NCBI GenBank assembly: GCA_905372445.1
Contig: CAJPPF010000093.1
Span: 1 to 8,682, forward strand
Direction of reading: 5' to 3'
From: an uncultured Prevotella sp.
GTDB taxonomy: Bacteria > Bacteroidota > Bacteroidia > Bacteroidales > Bacteroidaceae
DNA: 8,682 nt
How positions within the stretch are numbered: position 1 is the first letter of the stretch; each line of letters opens with the position of its first letter. The translations under genes were made by a program, and so were the position numbers. Below the pieces are notes generated by a model. The model made no database searches, was not told where the DNA came from, and saw only the letters and a program-made list of their open reading frames with translations. Shown here piece after piece: positions 1-5,395 of this stretch.

Positions 1-1011
1 AAAGTTCGCTTTAGAAATTTACGAAATCGAAACCGAAAGATATGCGAAAATCTAATTTCGATTCATAATAGCGGAAGTAAAAACGGAAAAGCAATAGTAG
101 GAATAGATGTGGCTGCAAGTGAGTTTGATACTCCTCCAGAAGTATATGCACCGATATTCAAAAAACTAAGAGAAAATGGGTTTATACATTTCACATACCA
201 TGCCGGTGAAGATTTCTACCATCTACTCGGTGGATTACGTGCTGTATATGAAGCAATAATATTCTTAGACCTTCAAAGAGGAGATAGAATAGGACATGCA
301 ACTGCAGCTGGAATTGACCCCGAAATCTGGTATAAAAATGTAGGAGATAAAATCATGGTACAAAGAGGAGCATACTTAGATGATTTACTCTTTGTATATT
401 ATCTATCAAACTTTGAGGAGGGTAAAGCTCTGCGCCCATTGATGCCACGGTTAAATTTGCGTATAATAGATATAGCAAGTTCAATATATCCAGATATTAA
501 GTTTCACACAAAAGACTTAATTAATGCTTGGATGAAAAGACAAGAGGATATTATAGAAATTTATGATAAAGGAGAACTTTCCAAATATCCATTATTAGAA
601 CAATATCATGATAAGGAATGTATAGAAAGATATGAAAAGCAAATCATAATTGACACTTATGAGATACTTGACAGAACAGCTATAAAAGAAGTTCAATTAG
701 CAATCCTGCAATTAATGCACAAAAAAGAAATTGTCATAGAAACGCTGCCAACAAGCAACATATATATAGGAAACCACCACAGCTATACGACCTACCATCT
801 AGTAAACTGGATTAAATGGGCAAAAGAAGAAAATCCAATTCCACCTATAGTACTTGGAACTGATGATGCAGGAATTTTTGCAACAAACATTTATAATGAA
901 TATTGCCATATCTATACATTATTAGTTCACGAGTACAACTTCTCTACGAACGAAGCACTCGAAATAATTAAAAGAATAAACTATAACGCAAATATTTATA
1001 GTTTCAAATGA
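1..1011 (+). CDS. Divergent adenosine deaminase, RADAR RdrB-like, 5'-truncated by window edge
   Basis: The frame is open from base 1 to the TGA at 1009-1011, giving 336 visible residues. The GTG at 109 is internal, because conserved sequence (VGIDVAASE, residues 33-41) spans it. The metal-dependent adenosine deaminase fold is shown by HAGED (67-71; zinc His and catalytic Glu), GDRIGHA (94-100; catalytic His), LPTSN (249-253) and GTDDAG (286-291; paired Asp). The N-terminal HxH metal motif would lie off the window. In classical ADA about 25 residues separate the GH and CP(T/W)S motifs; here about 150 do, so roughly 125 residues are inserted. Large insertions and the sequence around HAGED suggest RdrB, the adenosine-to-inosine deaminase of RADAR anti-phage defence, which works with the ATPase RdrA. 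That assignment is inference from memory; another long ADA-family protein is possible. The gene is clearly richer in A+T than its neighbours, suggesting horizontal gain. It converges on rplQ. Deaminase fold: very sure; RADAR: moderate. Confidence 0.85.
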   Translation, partial: KVRFRNLRNRNRKICENLISIHNSGSKNGKAIVGIDVAASEFDTPPEVYAPIFKKLRENGFIHFTYHAGEDFYHLLGGLRAVYEAIIFLDLQRGDRIGHATAAGIDPEIWYKNVGDKIMVQRGAYLDDLLFVYYLSNFEEGKALRPLMPRLNLRIIDIASSIYPDIKFHTKDLINAWMKRQEDIIEIYDKGELSKYPLLEQYHDKECIERYEKQIIIDTYEILDRTAIKEVQLAILQLMHKKEIVIETLPTSNIYIGNHHSYTTYHLVNWIKWAKEENPIPPIVLGTDDAGIFATNIYNEYCHIYTLLVHEYNFSTNEALEIIKRINYNANIYSFK

Positions 1012-1055
1012 CGAGACTATCTAACAACTTTCCTCCTCTAAAATAAGCTGAAATT

Positions 1056-1090
1056 AAAAACTCCCGATACCTTAAGTACCGGGAGTTTTT
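1056..1090. terminator. Bidirectional intrinsic terminator between the deaminase gene and rplQ
   Basis: The arms CTCCCGATAC (1061-1070) and GTACCGGGAG (1076-1085) flank a 5-nt loop and are bordered by AAAAA (1056-1060) and TTTTT (1086-1090). Read on either strand this is a stem of about 10 bp followed by a T tract. On the minus strand the one imperfect pair becomes a G-U wobble, whereas on the plus strand it is an A-C mismatch. The hairpin is therefore slightly better suited to ending the ribosomal protein operon, whose last stop codon is 25 bases away. It can also serve the deaminase gene, whose stop is 44 bases before it. Confidence 0.88.
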
Positions 1091-1114
1091 ATTATAGAGA
1101 AAAATCTATTCGGA

Positions 1115-1624
1115 TTATTCAGCCTTTGCTTCTTCAGCTGCATTCTCCTTAGTTTCAGAAGACTCTGCGACAGGTGCTTCTGCAACAGGAGCGTCAGCTT
1201 TCTTTGCAGAGCGACGGCTACGACGGGTCTTCTTGGCTTCGGCCTTTGGAGTCTTGGCCATATTCTCGTCATAGTCGACCAGCTCGATGAATGCAATCTG
1301 GGCAGCGTCACCCTGACGGGTACCGAGCTTGATGACACGTGTATAACCGCCCGGACGGTCAGCTACCTTGACAGAAATCTCCTTGAAGAGTTCGGTAACA
1401 GCCTCCTTGTTCTGAAGATAACGGAATACAACACGGCGTGAATTGGTTGTATCGTTCTTGGAACGTGTGATCAGCGGCTCTACATACTTCTTCAGAGCCT
1501 TTGCCTTGGCGAGGGTCGTAGTGATTCTTTTGTGCTGGATCAGCGCAACTGCAAGGTTTGCAAGCAGTGCTGCGCGGTGGTCAGCAGTACGACCCAGATG
1601 GTTGAATTTCTTATTATGTCTCAT
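1115..1624 (-). CDS. rplQ: 50S ribosomal protein bL17
   Basis: bL17 is a large-subunit protein near the peptide exit tunnel. The start is typical (MRHNKKFNHLGRTADHR) and the conserved core runs to about residue 118, including RPGGYTRVIKLGTRQGDAA at 90-108. The protein has 169 residues against about 127 in E. coli. The excess is a low-complexity C-terminal tail: a basic stretch (about 124-142, TRRSRRSAKK) followed by an Ala/Glu-rich acidic stretch (about 143-169). Such tails are common on bL17 of Bacteroidota. This is the last gene of the operon, 50 bases after the rpoA stop, and is followed by a hairpin terminator. Upstream of the ATG there is only a weak AGGT and an A-rich leader. Confidence 0.98.
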   Translation of the reverse strand: MRHNKKFNHLGRTADHRAALLANLAVALIQHKRITTTLAKAKALKKYVEPLITRSKNDTTNSRRVVFRYLQNKEAVTELFKEISVKVADRPGGYTRVIKLGTRQGDAAQIAFIELVDYDENMAKTPKAEAKKTRRSRRSAKKADAPVAEAPVAESSETKENAAEEAKAE

Positions 1625-1653
1625 TTTGTTTTTTACCTGTTGTGGACAAAGCC

Positions 1654-1677
1654 GTCAACTCGTCAACTTGTCAACTA
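1654..1677 (-). repeat. Three tandem 8-bp repeats in the rpoA-rplQ gap
   Basis: On the plus strand the units are GTCAACTC (1654-1661), GTCAACTT (1662-1669) and GTCAACTA (1670-1677). They share GTCAACT and differ only in the eighth base. In the transcript the array reads (T/A/G)AGTTGAC three times. The first transcribed unit contains the UAG stop of rpoA, so the array begins inside the coding end and fills nearly half of the gap before rplQ. Its function is unknown. Replication slippage or a recurring intergenic repeat are the simplest explanations. Confidence 0.85.
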
Positions 1678-2673
1678 CTCTTTATCCAGTTTATACTTTG
1701 TAATGTCGGTTCCAAACGACAGATTCAGACTCTCGAGCAAATCATCAAGCTCTGAGAGCGATTTCTTACCAAAGTTACGGAACTTCAGGAGATCCGTCTT
1801 ATTGTACTGTACGAGGTCGCCCAGCGTCTCCACGTCAGCAGCCTTGAGGCAGTTGAGCGCGCGGACACTCAGGTTGAGACTGGCATCAGTCAGCTTCGTC
1901 TTCAGGAGCTGGCGCATATGCAGCACCTCCTCATCAAACTCCTGGTTGCCCTCCTGATCCGGATTCTCAAGCGTAATCTTCTCGTCAGAGAACAACATGA
2001 AGTGATAAATAAGGATTTTAGCCGCCTCTTTCAGTGCGTCCTTCGGGTGGATGGAACCATCAGTCGTAACTTCAACAACCAGTTTGTCATAGTCGGTCTT
2101 CTGTTCGACACGATATGGCTCAACGGCATATTTCACGTTACGGATCGGGGTATAGATGGAATCGATTGGAAGTACGTTTACATCAGTGCAGAACTCACGG
2201 TTTTCCTCAGCAGGGACATAGCCACGCCCCTTGTTGATGGTCAGATCAATCTGCATAGAAGCCTTGGAGTCTAAATGACAAATCACCAAATCAGGGTTTA
2301 ACACTTCAAATCCAGTCAGGTACTTACCGATATCACCTGCTTTGAATTCGGTGGAATTCTCTACGGTGATACTAACTTTCTCATTCTCGAATTCTTCTAC
2401 TACTTGCTTGAATCGAACTTGCTTGAGATTCAAGATGATGTTGGTAACATCTTCCTTCACACCGGGGACTGAAGAGAACTCGTGCTCTACACCAGCGATA
2501 CGGATGGTGTTGATAGCAAAACCCTCCAGCGATGAAAGGAGAATGCGGCGAAGAGCGTTACCGATGGTAACACCGAAGCCAGGCTCAAGCGGACGGAATT
2601 CGAACTTGCCGAAATGGTCATTGGCCTCCAGCATCACTACTTTATCAGGTTTTTGAAATGCTAATATCGCCAT
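1675..2673 (-). CDS. rpoA: DNA-directed RNA polymerase subunit alpha
   Basis: The alpha subunit dimerises to nucleate assembly of core RNA polymerase and contacts promoter UP elements and activators. The N-terminal assembly domain spans about residues 1-235 and includes EPGFGVTIGNALRRILLSS (30-48), the conserved dimer and beta-contact region. An acidic linker (about 240-255) leads to the C-terminal helix-hairpin-helix domain (about 262-320). The DNA-binding residues equivalent to E. coli R265, N268, G296, K298, S299 and E302 are all present, as R271, N274, G302, K304, S305 and E308. At 332 residues it matches the family. It lies 17 bases after rpsD and ends in TAG within a tandem repeat. The A/T-rich leader has no Shine-Dalgarno. 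The order rpsM-rpsK-rpsD-rpoA-rplQ is the standard alpha operon. Confidence 0.99.
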   Translation of the reverse strand: MAILAFQKPDKVVMLEANDHFGKFEFRPLEPGFGVTIGNALRRILLSSLEGFAINTIRIAGVEHEFSSVPGVKEDVTNIILNLKQVRFKQVVEEFENEKVSITVENSTEFKAGDIGKYLTGFEVLNPDLVICHLDSKASMQIDLTINKGRGYVPAEENREFCTDVNVLPIDSIYTPIRNVKYAVEPYRVEQKTDYDKLVVEVTTDGSIHPKDALKEAAKILIYHFMLFSDEKITLENPDQEGNQEFDEEVLHMRQLLKTKLTDASLNLSVRALNCLKAADVETLGDLVQYNKTDLLKFRNFGKKSLSELDDLLESLNLSFGTDITKYKLDKE

Positions 2674-2690
2674 TAATTTAATGAATTTTA

Positions 2691-3296
2691 TTATTTAGAG
2701 TACAACTCAACGATTAACTGCTCCTTAATGTTCTCAGGAATGTCAGCACGGTCGGGACGATGAAGGAACTTACCGCACTTGGCATTTTCATCCCACTCAA
2801 GCCATGGATACTTGCTGTGGTTGAAGCCAGCCAAAGCTGCCTCTATGACCTCAAGCGACTTAGCCTTCTCACGGACACCGACAACATCACCTGCTTTTAC
2901 CTGATAAGAAGCAATACCTACGACATTACCGTTAACAACAATGTGTTTGTGGCTGACGAGCTGGCGAGCTGCCGCACGGGTAGGTGCAATACCGAGACGG
3001 AACACTACGTTGTCCAGACGGCTCTCAAGACTCTGGAGGAGAACCTCACCTGTAATACCGTCTGCCTTGGCAGCCTTGTCGAACAGGTTGCGGAACTGAC
3101 GCTCCAAAACGCCATAAGTGTACTTCGCTTTCTGCTTCTCCGCAAGCTGAGCACCATACTCAGACACCTTACGGCGGCGGTTGTTGCCATGCTGGCCCGG
3201 AGGGAAGTTCTTTTTAGCTAATACCTTATCTGCGCCGAATATCGGCTCACCGAAGCGGCGTGCGATTCGTGATTTTGGACCTATGTATCTTGCCAT
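2691..3296 (-). CDS. rpsD: 30S ribosomal protein uS4
   Basis: uS4 is a primary 16S rRNA-binding protein that starts 30S body assembly and lines the mRNA entry channel. The 201-residue length is normal. The N-terminal domain opens with MARYIGPKSRIARRFG and has none of the zinc-binding cysteines found in some bacterial S4 proteins. The S4 RNA-binding domain spans about residues 92-155 (SRLDNVVFRLGIAPTRAAAR followed by HIVVNG). The protein ends with IKEQLIVELYSK, as usual for uS4. In E. coli, S4 represses the alpha operon by binding the leader before rpsM. Whether that happens here is unknown, although the rpsM leader is the longest gap in this block. The start AATTATGGCA has no Shine-Dalgarno. 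Confidence 0.99.
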   Translation of the reverse strand: MARYIGPKSRIARRFGEPIFGADKVLAKKNFPPGQHGNNRRRKVSEYGAQLAEKQKAKYTYGVLERQFRNLFDKAAKADGITGEVLLQSLESRLDNVVFRLGIAPTRAAARQLVSHKHIVVNGNVVGIASYQVKAGDVVGVREKAKSLEVIEAALAGFNHSKYPWLEWDENAKCGKFLHRPDRADIPENIKEQLIVELYSK

Positions 3297-3333
3297 AATT
3301 AATATGAATTCTTTTATTAGTTATAAGATGTGA

Positions 3334-3723
3334 TTATACACGACGACGCTTTGGAGGGCGGCAGCCGTTATGTGGCAACGGAGTAACATCAACGATTTCT
3401 GTTACCTGAATGCCTGCTGCGTTCACCGCACGGATAGCACTCTCACGACCGTTACCCGGACCTTTGACAAATGCCTTTACCTTGCGAAGACCGAGGTCGT
3501 AAGCGACCTTAGAACAATCCTCTGCTGCCATCTGTGCAGCATAAGGCGTGTTCTTCTTTGATCCGCGGAATCCCATCTTACCAGCTGAAGACCAAGAGAT
3601 GACCTGACCCTCGTTGTTAGCCAAAGATACAATAATATTATTGAATGAACTGTGCACATGAAGCTGTCCCAGCGCATCAACCCTTACATTTCTCTTTTTA
3701 GATGTTGCTGATTTCTTTGCCAT
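3334..3723 (-). CDS. rpsK: 30S ribosomal protein uS11
   Basis: uS11 sits on the 30S platform near the mRNA exit and the 3' end of 16S rRNA. The 129-residue protein has a basic N-terminus (1-14), the central fold with HVHSSFNNIIVSL (22-34) and SSAGKMGFRGSKKNTPYAAQ (45-64), FVKGPGNGRESAIRA (85-99), and the hallmark C-terminus LPHNGCRPPKRRRV. It lies 20 bases downstream of the rpsM stop. Unusually for this window, its start is preceded by a perfect AAGGAGG with a 9-base spacer. No other gene here with a visible upstream region has such a strong Shine-Dalgarno, so it may be translated or regulated differently from its neighbours. Confidence 0.99.
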   Translation of the reverse strand: MAKKSATSKKRNVRVDALGQLHVHSSFNNIIVSLANNEGQVISWSSAGKMGFRGSKKNTPYAAQMAAEDCSKVAYDLGLRKVKAFVKGPGNGRESAIRAVNAAGIQVTEIVDVTPLPHNGCRPPKRRRV

Positions 3724-3732
3724 AATTAATTT

Positions 3733-3739
3733 CCTCCTT
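3733..3739 (-). promoter_or_regulatory. Perfect Shine-Dalgarno (AAGGAGG) for rpsK
   Basis: The transcript reads AAGGAGG, then AAATTAATT (9 bases), then the ATG of rpsK at 3723. The motif lies inside the 20-base gap and starts 4 bases past the rpsM stop. It fully complements the usual 16S rRNA tail CCUCC core. Bacteroidota rarely use Shine-Dalgarno pairing because their ribosomes hide the 16S tail, so a perfect motif stands out. The other starts in this window have A/T-rich leaders, with at most a partial GGAG (rpmD) or a GAGG too close to the start (map). Confidence 0.85.
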
Positions 3740-3743
3740 AGAA

Positions 3744-4124
3744 TTACTTAGTAGCCTTCTTCTTATTAGCAACAGTCTTCTTCTTTCCCTTACGGGTACG
3801 AGCATTGTTCTTAGTACTCTGACCGCGAACAGGAAGACCATTACGATGTCTTACACCACGATAGCAACCTATATCCATGAGGCGCTTGATGTTCATCTGG
3901 ATCTCTGAACGGAGATCACCTTCTACCTTGAATTCAGCACCGATAATTTCACGGATCTTGGCTGCCTGGTCGTCAGACCACTCGCTGACCTTCAGGTCAC
4001 GGTTGATACCAGCCTTGTCCAATATCTTTGCTGAACTACTTCGACCGATACCATAGATATAGGTCAATGCGATTTCGCCACGCTTGTTCTGGGGCAAATC
4101 TACTCCAACAATTCTTATTGCCAT
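3744..4124 (-). CDS. rpsM: 30S ribosomal protein uS13
   Basis: uS13 lies in the 30S head and forms intersubunit bridges with the 50S subunit, contacting P-site tRNA through its basic tail. The start was placed at 4124 because the protein must begin MAIRIVGVDLPQNKR. The frame stays open upstream to an ATG at 4184, but those 20 extra residues have no ribosomal counterpart and would run over the candidate promoter. The resulting 126 residues are family-typical. The helical domain spans about 12-90 (TYIYGIGRSSSAKIL at 21-35, CYRGVRHRNGLPVRGQST at 87-104), followed by a Lys/Arg-rich tail (108-126). It is the first gene of the alpha operon section and has the longest upstream gap (97 bases) in the block. 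Confidence 0.98.
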   Translation of the reverse strand: MAIRIVGVDLPQNKRGEIALTYIYGIGRSSSAKILDKAGINRDLKVSEWSDDQAAKIREIIGAEFKVEGDLRSEIQMNIKRLMDIGCYRGVRHRNGLPVRGQSTKNNARTRKGKKKTVANKKKATK

Positions 4125-4171
4125 TGTTTGATAATTGATTAAATAAATGTCTTTTTTCGCCAAAAAGCATA

Positions 4172-4179
4172 CAAAGGTA
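4172..4179 (-). promoter_or_regulatory. Candidate internal promoter (-7 box TACCTTTG) upstream of rpsM
   Basis: In the 97-base gap between rpmJ and rpsM the minus strand reads TACCTTTG, an exact match to the Bacteroidota sigma-ABfr -7 consensus TAnnTTTG. No good TTTG -33 element is found about 19-21 bases upstream; only a CTG lies closer, at 4196-4198. The box would give a transcript starting a few bases downstream, with a leader of about 40 bases before the rpsM ATG. That leader could form a weak A/T hairpin at 4151-4167. The gap position supports an internal promoter for the alpha operon, but the missing -33 element keeps this tentative. Confidence 0.5.
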
Positions 4180-4221
4180 AGCATTAATTGCGAGACAGCT
4201 TATCCTTTTCGCTTTTTTAAC

Positions 4222-4338
4222 TTAGCCCTGACGCATTTTGAACTTAGGGTTCTTCTTGTTGATAACGAACAGACGTCCTTTGCGACGAACAATCTTGCAG
4301 TCGGCTGTACGCTTCTTTAATGATGCTCTTGTCTTCAT
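4222..4338 (-). CDS. rpmJ: 50S ribosomal protein bL36
   Basis: This 38-codon gene starts at the ATG complement at 4336-4338 and ends with TAA at 4222-4224. It reads MKTRASLKKRTADCKIVRRK, then GRLFVINKKNPKFKMRQG. The RxSLKKR start, the CKIVRRxGRLFVI core and the terminal RQG identify bL36, a small protein deep in the 50S subunit. The classical zinc ribbon (three Cys and one His) is mostly lost: only Cys14 remains, with Asn and Lys where the later Cys and His usually stand. This zinc-free form is typical of Bacteroidota. It lies between infA (13-base gap) and rpsM (97-base gap), its normal place. Confidence 0.97.
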   Translation of the reverse strand: MKTRASLKKRTADCKIVRRKGRLFVINKKNPKFKMRQG

Positions 4339-4351
4339 ATCTCTATGTTGT

Positions 4352-4570
4352 TTATTTATATCTGAAAACGATTCGACCTTTTGTCAAGTCATAAGGACTC
4401 ATCTCGACCTTCACTTTGTCACCAGGAAGAATCTTGATGTAGTGCATTCTCATTTTTCCGGAAATGTGAGCGGTGATATCAACACCATTCTCCAGCTCCA
4501 CGCGGAACATCGCATTTGACAGTGCCTCAAGGATTGTTCCGTCCTGCTCTATTGCAGTTTGCTTTGCCAT
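4352..4570 (-). CDS. infA: Translation initiation factor IF-1
   Basis: IF-1 binds the 30S A site during initiation and assists IF-2 and IF-3. The 72-residue length is exactly that of the family. The protein is a single OB-fold S1-like domain: an N-terminal KQTAIEQDGTILEALSNAMF, the central VELENGVDITAHISGKMR, then HYIKILPGDKVKVEMSPYDL and the terminal KGRIVFRYK. It lies 8 bases after map and 13 before rpmJ, a map-infA-rpmJ order common across bacteria. There is no Shine-Dalgarno; the leader is A/T-rich. Confidence 0.99.
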   Translation of the reverse strand: MAKQTAIEQDGTILEALSNAMFRVELENGVDITAHISGKMRMHYIKILPGDKVKVEMSPYDLTKGRIVFRYK

Positions 4571-4578
4571 ATTCTAAT

Positions 4579-5379
4579 CTAAAAATTTTGTCTTTCCAAA
4601 TGTTCTATTTCCTCAAAAGAAGATAAGATGTCTGCCTTTCCGGCTCTGACGGCAATCGTATGCTCGAAGTGGGCCGCAGGAAGGCGGTCACGTGTGACAA
4701 TACTCCAACGGTCCGGCAACATGGCGATTTCACGGCTGCCCATCGTCACCATAGGTTCGATTGCAATGCACATCCCTGCTTTAAGCAATGTACCGGTACC
4801 CCGTCTGCCATAATTGGGGACAGGGGGATCCTCGTGCATCTCACGACCGATTCCATGCCCCGTCAACTCACGAACAATACCATAGCCACGTTCCTGACAA
4901 TAATCCTGAACAGCCTGTCCGATGTCTCCTACATGGTGACCCGCCTGCGCAACCTCAATGCCTTTGTAGAGAGACTCCTTTGTCGTCCGAAGCAATTCCC
5001 GTACTTCTTCACTGACTTCTCCCACACAGAAAGTATAACAACTGTCACCATTGAAACCTTTGAGTAATGTCCCGCAATCGACAGAGATAATATCTCCGTC
5101 CTTCAGGACCACATCATCAGTCGGGATGCCGTGTACCACGACATCATTGACAGATGTGCAGATGCTGCCGGGGAAAGGAGGCCCGTATGGACTGGGGAAA
5201 TCCTTGAATGTGGGTACAGCCCCATTGTCACGGATAAACTCTTCGGCAATGCTGTCCAGCTGCAACGTCGTTACACCGGGCTTCACATGGCGGCCGACCT
5301 CGGCCAGCGTCTTACCGACCAGCAGGTTCGCCTCACGCATGAGTTCGATTTCATCTTCTGTCTTCAGAAATATATTCAT
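4579..5379 (-). CDS. map: Methionine aminopeptidase, type I
   Basis: This cytosolic metalloenzyme removes the initiator methionine from nascent proteins after deformylation. The 266-residue pita-bread fold carries all five metal ligands: Asp101 (ISVDCG), Asp112 (FNGDSCYTF), His175 (TGHGIG), Glu208 (IAIEPM) and Glu239 (FEHT). The substrate-binding histidines are His83 (VVHGIP) and His182. There is no N-terminal zinc-finger or SH3-like extension, which fits the short bacterial class. It lies between secY (16-base gap) and infA (8-base gap), so peptide processing is co-expressed with translation and secretion. A GAGG lies only 1-2 bases before the ATG, probably too close to act as a ribosome binding site. 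The gene ends in TAG. Confidence 0.98.
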   Translation of the reverse strand: MNIFLKTEDEIELMREANLLVGKTLAEVGRHVKPGVTTLQLDSIAEEFIRDNGAVPTFKDFPSPYGPPFPGSICTSVNDVVVHGIPTDDVVLKDGDIISVDCGTLLKGFNGDSCYTFCVGEVSEEVRELLRTTKESLYKGIEVAQAGHHVGDIGQAVQDYCQERGYGIVRELTGHGIGREMHEDPPVPNYGRRGTGTLLKAGMCIAIEPMVTMGSREIAMLPDRWSIVTRDRLPAAHFEHTIAVRAGKADILSSFEEIEHLERQNF

Positions 5380-5395
5380 TCCTCAAGATAAAGAC

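Noticed and set aside
109..111. GTG as the start of the deaminase gene
   Set aside because: The frame is open to base 1, and the conserved VGIDVAASE segment crosses this codon, so the true start is outside the window.
1072..1338. An 88-codon minus-strand frame overlapping the terminator and the end of rplQ
   Set aside because: It runs through the hairpin and overlaps rplQ in another frame; it is an Arg/Ser-rich shadow without family features.
4151..4167. Hairpin in the rpsM leader as a terminator
   Set aside because: The stem is only six mostly A-T pairs with no strong T tract after it on the minus strand, and it lies directly before a highly expressed gene.
4125..4184. A longer rpsM start adding 20 residues (MLTFVCFLAKK...)
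   Set aside because: uS13 begins at MAIRIVGVDLP; the extension is hydrophobic, has no family counterpart and overlaps the candidate promoter box.
4579..4813. Overlapping plus-strand frames antisense to map
   Set aside because: All metal ligands of methionine aminopeptidase are intact on the minus strand; the plus-strand frames are unrelated low-information shadows.
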